A DNA stretch of 64,000 nt from Parasitella parasitica (Eukaryota > Mucoromycota > Mucoromycetes > Mucorales > Mucoraceae): NCBI GenBank assembly GCA_025201805.1, contig MU619314.1:62001-126000 (forward strand), in the 5' to 3' direction. Positions 49,134 to 60,797 of the stretch are shown piece after piece. Position 1 is the stretch's first letter, and the number at the start of each line of letters is the position of its first letter. Both the position numbers and the translations under genes were made by a program. Below the pieces are notes generated by a model, which saw only the letters and a program-made list of their open reading frames with translations, did no database searches and was not told the DNA's origin.

Positions 49134-50636
49134 ATGAAATCAACACTCTTTTGTTTCGCAGCAATTGCACAAATCACTTTATCGTCTGTTTCAGCAGAGT
49201 CAATTCAGAGGATCCCTCTATATTATCAAAAGAGAACGTCTAACTCAGACTTTATTTCTGCTGGTGCCATTGATCTTAAAAATGGCATGCTGGGTGGTGT
49301 CGTACAAATCGGCAATCCACCTCAAAACGTTACCATGGCATTTGATACCTCAACTGGGTTTTCTTGGGTTCGTGATACACAATGCTGTAGCGAAAATTGC
49401 CAAGGTCGTAATGCATTTGAACCGAAAAACTCTACCACACTTGTTTCTACTAATCAAACTTTTACTATGGACTACGGTAAAGGTATTGTTCGTACAAACA
49501 TCTACACTGATTCCTTCAGTTTCGCCGGCATAACTGTCAAAAGCATGCCTTTTGGTGGTGCTTATGAGATGGAGGGTTTCAATCAAGGCTTCGATGGTTA
49601 TCTTGGCCTTGGTCGAGATATCAATCTCAATAATTCTTCAACAAATATCACAAAACGTGATGTTCCCTCGTCTGGCTTTGTCCCCAATGCTTTCCAACAG
49701 AGTTCAGGCTTATCCAGTGCTCAGTTCGGTATGTACACTACTTCATCTGGCAATGGCTTCTCTGATACTGGTTTCTCTCAAAATGGTACTACTGTTGTTT
49801 CAAATGTTGGCAGTTCCAGCTCTGTTGCACCTGGTGGCTATGGTATTGTCAAACGCTCATCATCGAACGATGAACCAGCTGGTTACCTCGTTATTGGTAA
49901 GTCGATTTACTCTCTCCCCCCCCCCGTCCTCCTCCCCTTTTTTTTATGCTTTCATTATCACCTCTCCCTTATTCTATATCGATATTTTTAGATGCTGTTC
50001 AGTAATACTAACTTTTTTACATATTTTAATCATTCGTTTTACAGGTGGTATTGACACAGATGCTATTAAGGGTGATTTGTATTACATTGACGTACGTAAT
50101 GATGATAACGAGTCTGGAAACTGGGCTGTTTCTATCGATTCCGCTAAGTTTGAAGACGATCTTGAATTCACCATTAGTAAAGGTGCAAAGGCTGTGCTCA
50201 GTTCATCCACTGATGTTATCGGCTTGCCTAATACTCAAGGTAATGGCTGTTTTACTTCTAAAACCTTAAAAACGTCTAATGTTCATCTTTTATAGCTGAT
50301 GAATTCCAAAAACGTTGGTACGCTGAATACGATGAAAACGATAATACCTTCATGATTCCCTGTTGTTTAATGGACAATCTTACCCCATTCAAGATCAAAC
50401 TTGGTTCTATTAAGGCGACTATCCCCCCTCATTACTGGAGCCATCCTCGTAAAGTTACTTCCTGCTGTGAAATGTGTCGTACGCATATCGGTAAAAGCGA
50501 ATCTGACACCGATTACATTATTGGCTCTGCTTTCACCAACTCTTTCTATACACAATATAACATTGCTGAAAACACAATTACTTTAGCCATGAAGAAAAAT
50601 CACGTCAACGATGGCCTTGAACTCACCCAAGATTAG
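49134..50636 (+). CDS. Secreted pepsin-like (A1) aspartic protease homologue lacking the second catalytic Asp
   Basis: Starts with a signal peptide (MKSTLFCFAAIAQITLSSVSA). The first lobe has GGVVQIGNPPQNVTMAFDTSTGFSWV, with the first catalytic Asp in DTS, followed by a CCSENC cysteine cluster and GFDGYLGLGR. Introns start at 49897 and 50240 and end at about 50044 and 50295. The second lobe has GGIDTDAIKGDLYYIDV and then AKAVLSSSTDVIGLP, where active enzymes have a DTG or DSG: the catalytic Asp is Ser. The C-terminal part has extra Cys (PCCLMD, SCCEMC) and ends FTNSFYTQYNIAENTITLAM, the usual pepsin-like ending. About 430 residues, many NxS/T sites. Probably catalytically inactive; a secreted binding role is inferred. 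Confidence 0.85.
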
Positions 50637-52330
50637 ATGATCTCGAACAAACGAATTTCTTTATATATATCCTATACACTAGTCTCTTTTTTTTCTTAAA
50701 ATATATGATCGTTTCTTTGATTTTTCTTTGCAAAAGACACTTTATTTTTATTTTTTTAATGTTCAGTCTATCAAGACCCTTTTTTTTTTATGGTGTATTA
50801 CAGAACCAGTGTCAATCAACCCATTATACGGTATATGAATTGATGAAAAGTTGCCTTTTTCAGACTAACATTTCCTCTATGAACTTTATTGTGTCAAAAG
50901 AGGTCAGTTGTTTAAATTGATTTGTTGCTTGCTATGTTATAGCACCAAAAGTCTTTTTTTTTCTGTTCTCGGAAACTTCAGTTCTCTGTACCAAATGCTA
51001 AATAGTCTCAAATTGTCAACTTTAAAAGCTATTTTGACCTCAAAGTTACTCCTAGCTACTTTGTTTGTGATATATTTACATTTGATGAACTAATCATATT
51101 TTTTGTTGATTAAGAAAATGAAGTGAATTTTCGGACCGCTTTCGATGAGCTGCATCATTTTCCGATCAAAATTATGCTTTTTTTTCAGATTTTGAATGGC
51201 TTTAACCTTTTATCAAAGACTAAAAAATAATCATATATACGTTTTTGCTTCCTCTATTGAATGGTATAGATAACAAAAACATTAATTTATGAAAAATATG
51301 AGATAAAACTCTGTAACTAATAAAAGTTTTTTCCTGTAAAAATCAAAATTTTTATATCAGGTTTTTAAAATTAAGCGTTGGATATGATTAAAAAACATTT
51401 TATCTTTATTTTTTATTACAATAGTTGTGTGTTTTAAAGCACCTTTTAGGACGAAAAGACAAAAAATCAATATTTTTCAATTTTGGACGAGGGTATACAA
51501 GGATTAAAAGCGTTTGGAAAATTCTCTGAGTTTTAAGATTTTTATGCTTGAATCAGGGTGGTGATAGACATATTATCAGTCTACCAATATGGAAGCTGTT
51601 GAGGGCGTATTTCTAAGAGCATTTTGCGCATACTTTCTATAGATTTTTGGATAATTTGTTACAGTTGGCAGCAGGTAACAGCTTTCCAGAAACTGATTCT
51701 AACCTTTCAAATCAGCTGGGAATATAGCGAAATATAAACATTTAAGACTAGAAATGAACATTCTGATAGTCATTGACAATTTGCGAAGCTCGAAAGCAAT
51801 ATATAGGCAGTCTTATGGGGTTCGAACATAATGAAAAAGCAGGGTGTGTGCCAAAATATATGGAATACGATACATACGCTTGAAACACCTACATTAGGAA
51901 ATCAATGCCAACATATATTTCTTACAAACTTGGTAATGCAGCTACGTCAATATCATGCAAAAACTCATGATATTCACAAACCATACTATTGCAATGATGG
52001 CACAAGCTCATGGTAGGGCTCCTTGGTTAATTCAAGCTGTTGTGGTTGAGTATTTCTAAAGGCATTGTTATTACTGAGGAACAAAAACAACTAGTTATAA
52101 CTTTATTGATAAAAACTTCTGTCACTAGTAAATGATTGATGGTTCGATTAGTTAGCTCCCAATATAGCTCAACATCTATGTGTTCGATTTGACATTTGGT
52201 TAAACATGCAAGTTTTTGACGTCACTTGGCAGTTGCGGTTATTCAAAGGCATCATTGTTGTACGCGTTATCTAACTTGCTTGTTTTCTTTTTTCTCAGGT
52301 CTATTCAATTCGATAAAGCAAATTATAAAC
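50637..52330. other. AT-rich intergenic block before RBX1
   Basis: 1.7 kb with no supported gene. The region 51100-51800 has a repeat-like look (runs of A/T with scattered short G/C words) but no terminal inverted repeats or coding domain that I can see. Confidence 0.4.
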
Positions 52331-52958
<628 letters not shown>

Positions 52959-53031
52959 ATTATATACCCCATTGTAACACTTTATAATCAAGACAACCAA
53001 ACCGAATAAACTTTTTTTCTCTTTCTTCCCT

Positions 53032-53704
53032 TTATTTAAACATTCGAAGATAGGCGAGGAACAAGGCACCAGCACCAGTCATTGTACCCATCATATATTG
53101 CATAATCTGGAATTTGATGGCTTCCATTTGAGTTCGTAGGCCAGATATTTCGCTTTCAATTCGAGTGTCTGTTTCTTTGATTTTGATTTCTTGCTCGCTT
53201 GCTTCATCTCGCACCCTTCCCTTCTCCAAGTTCAAATCTAACCGCACGCTCGCTTTGGTTCTAGTTATTTCTTCTCGTAATTTTTGCTTTAATTTCTCTA
53301 ATTCACTTTCTAATCTATCGTTTTCTGTCTTCATCATGGTGAAATCGTTACGCTCAATCAGCTGTACCTCAGACTTGAGCTTTGCAAAATCAACTTTATA
53401 TGCATAAATAGCCTTTATATTTGCTCAGTTTTTGCGGTACACATATAGAGATGTGTTTTACGAAATCTAAACATACCTTTTCTCGTTCTGCCCTGGGGAC
53501 CATCATTTTATTCAAATCAGCCATGCTTTCTGATATGACTCTTTGCAGTGAGCTCATGATAGCCTCGCTTTGCTGCCGTGAAAATCCTTCTTTTTCTAAT
53601 CGCTCGACAAATTTAAACGTATCAAAATAGTTTTGTCTTGTGAATGTACTTGTGTGGAACTTGCTAGAAGCCAATTTTAATGAGCTAGTTAACCGAAACG
53701 CCAT
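53032..53704 (-). CDS. FMP32: Mitochondrial coiled-coil protein, Fmp32/MCUR1 (DUF1640) family
   Basis: The minus-strand ATG at 53704 opens an Arg/Ser/Lys-rich mitochondrial presequence (MAFRLTSSLKLASSKFHTS), then YFDTFKFVERLEKEGFSRQQSEAIMSSLQRV, a family-typical segment. After an intron from about 53477 to 53376: a long coiled coil with KLREEITRTKASVRLDLNLEKGR, the hallmark of the family, and a C-terminal membrane helix (MQYMMGTMTGAGALFLAYL). Family members (yeast Fmp32, human MCUR1/CCDC90B) sit in the inner membrane and are linked to cytochrome oxidase assembly or the calcium uniporter. About 190 residues. The acceptor is chosen by frame and could be off by a few codons. Confidence 0.88.
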
Positions 53705-53804
53705 GTCAGATGTATATATATAGGAAAAGAAGAGGAAAACAAGTTCAAAAAAAAAGGGGGGGGGTAAAGTGGAGATACTATTAATCAAGCAATACACGTG
53801 AGGG

Positions 53805-54424
53805 CTACCAATTGTTAGTATTGCTCCAATCATAACCATATTTCGCTGGAGGCGGCCTCAGCGATAACGGCAAATCTTTTACTTTCCATCCAGAAGGTAG
53901 TTTGTACCTCTGTGTTGGTGATATAGGCTTAGGCGTGGTCGTGTTGTTCAATGTAGCCTCCTGTTTCTGCAGCTCAAACCATTGTAAAAGTTCAGGGGGG
54001 TAGATTGGCTGGCCTATACAACTGTAAACAAGATGCTATTTCGCAAGTTTTCCAAGTTACCTGAAGCTGGATCATATACAATATGACTATATTTACACAA
54101 CAATCCATACTCACAATATCCGTGCTGCCCATAATGTCTACACGGAGGTTTATTTGCTTGTTCTTGTAGAAATACATCTGGATCTACAAATGAGCGTGGA
54201 TATGCTGCGTTTGACGTTGTTTATCAAGTCGCAGGACTTACCTTTATACCAATTGTAATGTAATTTGCGGTTATTTATGTGCGATATGCCTTCATTATGG
54301 TTTCTTCTGTTGGTTACATTGTCTGGAAATGTGCATTGGCAAAAATCGCAAAAATCTACCCATAAAGCGCTTAGTTTTTGATTTTGATCCTAACGCTAAC
54401 GCTAACTTTACAATTTCTAGGCAT
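53805..54424 (-). CDS. ZMAT5: ZMAT5 / U11-U12 snRNP 20K protein homologue
   Basis: A small, multi-exon gene with no long single frame. Exon 1 is MPRN plus one base (ATG at 54424); a GTAAAG donor and GTAG acceptor add YFCDFCQCTFPDNVTNRRNH, a U1-C/matrin-type C2H2 finger. It continues EGISHINNRKLHYNWYK, then after an intron DPDVFLQEQANKPPCRHYGQ with a CCCH finger (C-x7-C-x5-C-x3-H: CRHYGQHGYCEYGLLCKYSH), and a last exon ending SGWKVKDLPLSLRPPPAKYGYDW. About 152 residues against 170 in human. U1-C finger followed by one CCCH finger is specific for ZMAT5, a protein of the minor (U12-dependent) spliceosome. It lies 100 bases from the FMP32 start, same strand. Confidence 0.82.
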
Positions 54425-54863
54425 TTTTTTTATGCAATGAATGATGTCTTTTTTTGGAGGGAAAAACAAGAAAAATGAATGGGGTTTATGATTTTCTATT
54501 TTGAAAAAAAAATTCTTTGCTGTATTTACGCAATAATGTGGGAGAAGCATGCTTTTATATATGTATATATATATATATACATATACATATGGATCAAGAT
54601 ATTCTGCACAATGGTAATTTCATTGACTCAATAATTTTCGCTTATATGCTTGTATTTCTGATAGTTTTGTATACAAAGATTCCATTACATTTTTTTTCTT
54701 AGCACGTGAAAAATCAGTTTATCAAGTCAGGTTTCACATGGCAACGGGTCTCCTTACATGTTGTTTGATTCACACCACTATTATATAATGGGTCTTCCCC
54801 AAAAACCTTCATCTTCCTCTTCTCTCTCATCTTTCTCTTTTATACATTTTATCATATATCAAA
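54425..54863. promoter_or_regulatory. Divergent promoter, ZMAT5 and OPI1
   Basis: 439 bases between outward-facing starts. Contains an imperfect TA repeat at about 54556-54590 and a TATATAA near 54783, about 80 bases before the OPI1 ATG. A small open frame at 54517-54702 is not conserved-looking. Confidence 0.5.
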
Positions 54864-56363
54864 ATGGCCCAAAACTCATCATCACCCATGTCAATTACAC
54901 AGCTCGTTCATTCAGATATAAATGACATTGAGGATCCAGACGTAAAAATCGCAGCTGAAGTACTAGGAGATATGGCAAGGCTTTCTTGCATCAATAAAAA
55001 GGCAATTACGCTACCTCCATTATCCACGCCTTCGACTACACCCAGTTCACCATTACCTACCCCAACAACTTCGTCGTTTTCAGTTGAACAGCGTCTGTCA
55101 TTTTCAAGCGAATCTACCATGGACGAAGATCAGCATCTAAGGCATCAACAACAGCAAAATTTCATACATAGAGTGTCCAACATTCCGCTTGTCAATTCAG
55201 CATTGAAAGCATATGAAAGCTCCAAAAATTCCAACAGCGTTGTCAAGTACGGTGCGGAAATGGTTGAATCGTTTGCTGCTCCTATCTATGATAAATTCGG
55301 AAAGCATGCTTTATCGGGTGTGGATGAATGGGGCTGTAAGCAATTGGATAAGGTAAATTTTAGGTCATTCATTTCATGAAGGCATTATTCTAAACCGATA
55401 TTCGCATAGCTCGAAGAAAGATATCCCAAATATGTGGTTTCAAACAATCAAGCTGATGGGGACGAAGACGACGACGATGCTAAATCTGCTACATTTGCAC
55501 TATCTCGTGCTACCTTGATGGACGATGAAGGAATCCGCAAAAGAAGAGACTCTCGTGATGAAACATCAAAAGTCCACAAATCAAAATCTCGCAACCCTTC
55601 TCGATCTACGTCGCCTCATAGACCATCTCCAACCTCTCATGGCATCACCAAACCTCTTCCTAATCGCCAGCGCCAGCAGCCACTTGTTCGTAGTAAATGG
55701 CACCAGATAGTAATGCATGCCTCAACGGCGGCTGGCACAACAGCTGCAGTGATCAGTGAAGAAAGTATGAAGTGTTTGAAGTATTGTCTTAATTGGTTAC
55801 AGGCAAGTCTTTTGAACATGATAGCCTTAAAACCCCAACCAACTAAAATTTTATATATATAGTATGCTTCACAACATATTGATCAGCAGATGAATTTGCT
55901 TCGAGAATTTTTAGTTTCTTTAGCATCTAAAAGCAATCAAATTACACATGATGAAAACACCACCAAAGTGTCCAATATCAAAAAAGAAATCGTCGATACA
56001 CTTCGCAAGGTTGTTCAAGTGGTTAGCAAATATGCTGGTTCTGGTCTACCTGAACAAGCAAAAGCCTCTGTGCGTGGATTTATACTAGCTCTGCCTACTC
56101 GCTGGGCCATCTTGAACTCAACAACCAACAGTCCTACTGCATCACCTTCCATGGGACCTGTAACAGCACATGAAACATCAATGAAGCTACTGAATTTTGG
56201 GAGTGAATCCGTGGAAATGATCAACTCTGTTGCTCATGTGTTTTCTGATACAATTGAACGGGCTGAACTATGGTTGAACCGCCTGCGTGTGGTTGGCGTT
56301 GCTGGTAACAGAAGAAATCTTCAGCCATCAGAATCAGAACCTGAGCAGATGGATTTGAATTAA
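54864..56363 (+). CDS. OPI1: Opi1-type transcriptional regulator
   Basis: Opi1 represses phospholipid-synthesis genes in yeast and is held at the ER by phosphatidic acid. Three exons (introns about 55353-55410 and 55802-55861) give about 460 residues. The family domain is clear: a LPPLST segment near residue 50, then IPLVNSALKAYESSKNSNSV, VKYGAEMVES and VDEWGCKQLDKLEERYP. A basic Ser/Arg stretch (RKRRDSRDETSKVHKSKSRN) follows, then a helical C-terminal region (MNLLREFLVSLASKSNQ ... VSKYAGSGLPEQAKASVRGF) of the Opi1 activator-interaction type. I see no FFAT motif and no leucine zipper as in yeast Opi1, so the ER-retention mechanism may differ. Nuclear/ER location is inferred. Confidence 0.85.
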
Positions 56364-56937
56364 CATTGATATCCCTTCTACACTTATACCACCACACAAC
56401 ACACTCTGGACAAAATTTAGCGCTGCATTTTTTCTCTTTTCTTGTATCAATCTTCTTTATCTCTCTTCATTTCTATATATATAATAAATGTCTTATTTGT
56501 CTTTTTTTTTTTTCTTCTTCTTTTCCTTAATATTGTGATGTTATATAGTAGGTCGAAGTATAATGCTTTTGATTGCATACGGGCATTCACGGCTTTCTTT
56601 TACAGATCAAACATACATACAGACATACATGTGTTTGAGCCCTCAAAGCGTGCAAATATGATGTTGTGTAACTGATCGGTTGAATATTCTGTAATTTGAA
56701 AAATTTTTCATGTATAACTCGATCGGCTATATACATAAACGCTTACAAAAGATATAGACGGGTTGAACACATCACAGCTTGGAGGCTTCACAATTCTTTT
56801 GTATCTCAATTGTTAAAAAAAAAACCAGTTATCAAGTAGGTGGTATTTACAAAATTATGCAGCAATCATTTTATTAGTTTATTTTATAATGAGCTACACA
56901 GAAAGAGAGAAATTACAATGCATGTTATAACAGCATT
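56364..56937. other. Convergent intergenic DNA, OPI1 and RPL7
   Basis: 574 bases of 3' sequence of both genes with T-rich tracts near 56501-56525 and an ACATACATACAGACATACATG short repeat. No gene seen. Confidence 0.5.
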
Positions 56938-58373
56938 TTAGTTCATGGACTGAACCAAATTGTTGATGAAAGCCTCACGGTTACCAGTGTCTCCACCTTC
57001 AACATAGTTGAGGAACTTGCGTTCTCTCCACATGTTGTTGGGGTTGGAGAGCTTGAAGGGCCAAAGGAAGTTGGACGCTTCCTTGAAGTGGGGACCAACA
57101 GTGGCAATCTCGTGGATAAGATCTTCAACGCAGATAATGTTGTATTTACCAAGAGATTTTTCGATAACAGAGTTATCAGAGATAGGGATACGTTGCTTGT
57201 TAACCTTAGCATATCCACGCTTGTAGATCAACTCACGGACAGTCTTCAAATTGGGGTAACCATAGGCGACGTAAGGTTGGATCAACTGAAGCATCTCAGA
57301 GGTAGCCTTGTTGAGGCGGACAAATACACCGTTGTTGATCTGCAAAAGACGGAAGAGTTGAAGGACCTTACGAGGCTTGGGAGCAATGTTGTTGATACCA
57401 CGGATACGGACAACGAAGACGAGCTTCTCTTGAGCGGGAACGTAGTAGTTACCTAGAGCCTTAGCTTGACGACGAAGACGGATTTCGTTCTTGGCGGCAG
57501 ATTTGTATTCAGCATCATGCTTGGCAGCACGCTTGAAAATATCGCGTCTTTTGGAAAGCTTGGCCTATAAATGACGTTGAGTAAAAAGGCGATATGATAG
57601 AAATCAACCAAGACATCAAATAAACAGAATGCAAATCAGCCCCGAAAGATGGTTAACAGATAGGCATCATCGAGTGCAATCTAGCCAAACAAGTGGGCGG
57701 TACCCAAATCATCATACTTGCACAATTCGTTCTTTTCGATGTCTTAGCAGTAGCAAATGATAGTTACCTTACGAAGCTCGACCTTTTGAGCAGCAGTCTT
57801 AGCAGAGGTATCAGCGTCAGTTTTTCTCTTTTTCAAGAGGGTTTCAGGAACAAGAATGTCATCAGCAGTAGGGACGTTGCTATATAATTTGGAAAAAAAA
57901 AAAGGTAAAACAAGGTTAATGGTAAATATTCCAATAACAAAGTCATTATAATTGTTTTAACCCAAGCAAAAGCGATAATGTGGATGACAATTCATGAATT
58001 TAATAACATACAAGCATGGGTAATGCGAGTAAGTTACAAAGCCTTTTACATCTTAACGACACAAAAGTGGGTAATGTAAAGAGAAAATTATTACATCAAG
58101 ATAGTTGCATGTCACCTAGAAAGAACCCGGAGTGGGTCCCTAGATGTAAACCATGAACATGATAGATTTAAGGATTTAAAAGTTTTTAGTGAAAAAAACG
58201 ACTGAATCCCAACTCCTTCAAAACTCCAGGATGGTGTCAATATCCAGTATACAGAGATGAAGATGAAAATAGTTTCAAATAGACAAAATGCATTTGAAAT
58301 ACAATTTTGCATATTTTAGAGCGCTCCTGAATGGATTTTCTTTCTTGAAAGAAAAAACTTACTAGGCAACCAT
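56938..58373 (-). CDS. RPL7: 60S ribosomal protein L7 (uL30)
   Basis: Large-subunit ribosomal protein. The minus-strand ATG at 58373 starts a tiny exon (MVA plus two bases) with a strong GTAAGT donor; a 478-nt intron follows, typical of ribosomal protein genes. Exon 2 reads [38 protein letters not shown]; exon 3, after the intron 57565-57777, reads [20 protein letters not shown], then [39 protein letters not shown] and, at the end, [26 protein letters not shown] and NNLVQSMN. About 250 residues, fully typical. Codon use is more biased than in neighbours, as expected for high expression. Intron 2 carries a box C/D snoRNA. Confidence 0.97.
57629..57723 (-). ncRNA. Box C/D snoRNA in RPL7 intron 2 (snR39/snR59-type)
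   Basis: On the transcribed strand the order is: stem GTGCAAG, box C ATGATGA (57709-57715), an internal C'-like CGATGATGC, a guide region, box D CTGA (57636-57639), and the closing stem TTTGCAT, which pairs with the first stem over 7 bp including two G-U. The bases before box D are antisense to CCCGAAAGATGGT, the universally conserved 25S/28S rRNA segment, 13 contiguous pairs with the fifth base from box D opposite the G of CCCGAAA. From memory, yeast snR39 and snR59, both in RPL7 introns, and snR39B target this segment. The 3' end is about 64 nt from the splice acceptor, as usual for intronic C/D RNAs. Confidence 0.85.
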
Positions 58374-59321
58374 GTTTACGTGTAAAAGAGAAAAGAAGGA
58401 ATTTAAGAAAATAAAGGAGATGCCTCACTATATAATTGAAAAATTTTTTTTTGAAAAATTTCTTTCAGACTGTCGTTTTTGCCTGGGACCTTTCAGAAGC
58501 AGAGTTGAGTTGTATCCGGATAAGGCAAAATGGATGGAAAGCACATACACGGATAATTTGGGTACGTGTCGGTACTCTATCAAGTACTGCTGGGAGAACG
58601 TATACACTTGCACTACGGCAAATAAATGCTTATCCATCCTGCAATATTAGAATAGCAATTAATAGTGTACTTTTGGTCAAAAGACTTGTTGAGTTTTGAC
58701 ACTTGTTAATAATGCAGATACTGTATCTGGGTACCGCACAACCGTATGCGTTGTCAAATTAGGCTCACCAAATATTTAGACAAGCATACAGGCTTTTGTA
58801 TCATATTTGCAAGCTGTTAAAAATCAAGATGAAATGATCTACCACGAAGAACTGTTTTAAACAGGGTGCTATGTACAATTTTGAATGAAATTTCACAAGC
58901 AAAGACAACTCGAGGATTTGTTAGTTGTAACAAGTGGCGTTTCAACTTTAAGTAGACTTAATATATTGAAGAGACTACAAACACGTCAGGAACTTGGATC
59001 GTCCTTTGAGTCAAATGATATAAGCCAAAAAAACCACTATTTGGCATATTATTGAGTGCGATTAAAGCATCTGTAGATCGATATCCTTAAAATACGCCTA
59101 AATAATATCACTTTTATTATATTGTGTGGAAATGAAGAGCAGCTAACCTCCACATATTTGACCTCTTGATTCATCATAAATCAACTTTAGAAATATCTTT
59201 TATATCGTGGTTTTGGGTATTTTGATGAGATTAGCTTCAATTGCTAACTTGATATTATCCTCTATACATGTATGTATAAAAAAATCGCAATTAGATCTTT
59301 GTCAGAATGACACAAATTGAT
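58374..59321. other. Intergenic DNA between RPL7 promoter and the LYR-like gene
   Basis: 948 bases: the first part is the RPL7 promoter; several short frames (up to about 90 codons near 58372-58699) have no recognisable family. No tRNA found. Confidence 0.4.
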
Positions 59322-60103
59322 TTAATTTTTACCATAGTCATTGAGTCTATCTTTTGGCAAGCATTTTAAATTTTGTAGGAACAGTCGTTCCCCTCGTATC
59401 ATCTCAAGTTGTAATTTGTAATCATTGTGCTTGTCAATTTTCTTTTGAGTTGCTCTCACTTTATTTTTGATCATCATGGAGGTTCGTACAGGCTGTATCC
59501 ATCCTCGCACCCTCTTGAATTCAAATCCTAAGGCACATTGAACTGTAATGGCTGCCTGATAGGGTTTTCGTTCGACTAGTTTATTTTTTTTCTTTTTAGG
59601 TGTTTCTGGTAAAGGCTAATGGCTTTGGTGAATATCAGTCGTATTTTTTATTCAAATTTACTACCTTTGGAGTTTTCTATTTTACAAGTCTCAATTAAAT
59701 GATACAAGAATCAAAAATTTCAGTAGCTTTACCGCATATTTTTGGACATATTCTTTCACTTTTGACACGATTTGTTGATCACCATTATTTCCTTTATCGA
59801 GATAATTCAAAACCTGAATAATAAAGTATTTTAGATGGCCAATAAAGCACATTTGCAAAAACTATATATACTTTATCTGCTTCGGTCAAAAGCGTCAATG
59901 TCCTTTTTCTTGATGTTGTGTATTTATTTGCTTTGAACTGTTGACGGATTGCATTTCCCAAATTATCATACTGCGTACTTGATTTCAGTAGTGCTTTATA
60001 CAATTCAAGAGTCTAATTAAGATAATTTTGTGAGCTGGGTAAGCGTTCTTTTGGCTGTTTTGTTTACTTTGAGGCGTGTTTCTTGTAAGAGGTGTTGGTA
60101 CAT
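59322..60103 (-). CDS. LYR-motif-like protein with basic C-terminal extension
   Basis: Four exons on the minus strand: MYQHLLQETRLK from the ATG at 60103; TLELYKALLKSSTQYDNLGN, IRQQFKANKYTTSRKRTL and LLTEADK; VLNYLDKGNNGDQQIVSKVKEY; and PLPETPKKKKNKLVERKPYQ to the stop at 59322. All joins keep frame at GT-AG sites. The first 90 residues read like a complex-I LYR domain (ELYKALLK near the N-terminus, then IRxxF and a run of helices), a family of mitochondrial assembly factors that bind acyl carrier protein; here LYK replaces LYR. The C-terminal GFEFKRVRGWIQPVRTSMMI and a coiled basic segment resemble fungal DUF1763-type LYR proteins as I recall them. About 180 residues; exact subfamily not assigned. 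Confidence 0.6.
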
Positions 60104-60797
60104 TGAATATTTAGAGAGAAAAAACAAAAGCAGGGAGAGAGTTCGACATTGCCCACCGTGACCCCGAGGCTATGGCTAATTGTCCACCCAGAAATTTCCG
60201 TTTAAGGTAGAAATGCGAAAAATACTGTTTCTTATGATACCTTCAAGATAAGGATGGATCTGTGAATGACAGCTTGTCATGTTGCTTTACGAGAGAATAA
60301 TATACACTGTATTCAAGTAAATGTATGGCAAAAATCAATTTTTGCAAACCAAATACTTGAATTTGACCATTTTTTTTTTGTATCTTTCATTAGCTTCTGA
60401 GAAAAAAAACCCACGGCATTTTGATAAAGATATATATTAATCGAAAACACTCTATTTTACTTTAAAAATAAAATATCACTGCCATTTCAGGTATTATTTA
60501 TGCTAATAATGAACTTTTAGTCAAAAATATATCCCTCTTTTGACACAAATACTAGAGGTGTTTGACTAAGCTTTTTTTTTTTCATGTATATCACTAAATG
60601 TAAAATTTAATACTGAAAGCAGTTATTAGCATTGTGTCCTATTCCGTAAATGTCACACTGTACTCTAAACGTGCGGACAGCTAAGGTTCCTTGGCAGCAT
60701 CTGGGGACAAAGATGAAAATGTGCGAACAGTTACCCCTCTTTAAAAAATGTTTGAGACAGCATTAAACTTTTGTTTATTGTTATACACGACTTCTAT
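60104..60797. other. Intergenic DNA, LYR-like promoter to XPR1 3' end
   Basis: 694 bases with T-rich tracts and an imperfect direct repeat GTGCGGACAGCTA / GTGCGAACAGTTA at 60671 and 60721. No gene seen. Confidence 0.45.

Noticed and set aside
54380-54405. Telomere-like TTAGCG repeats
   Set aside because: Only three degenerate units, inside the first intron of ZMAT5, next to its branch-point region; not a telomere or interstitial array.
57888-58366. A further snoRNA in the long first intron of RPL7
   Set aside because: No RTGATGA/CTGA pair on the transcribed strand was found in the intron.
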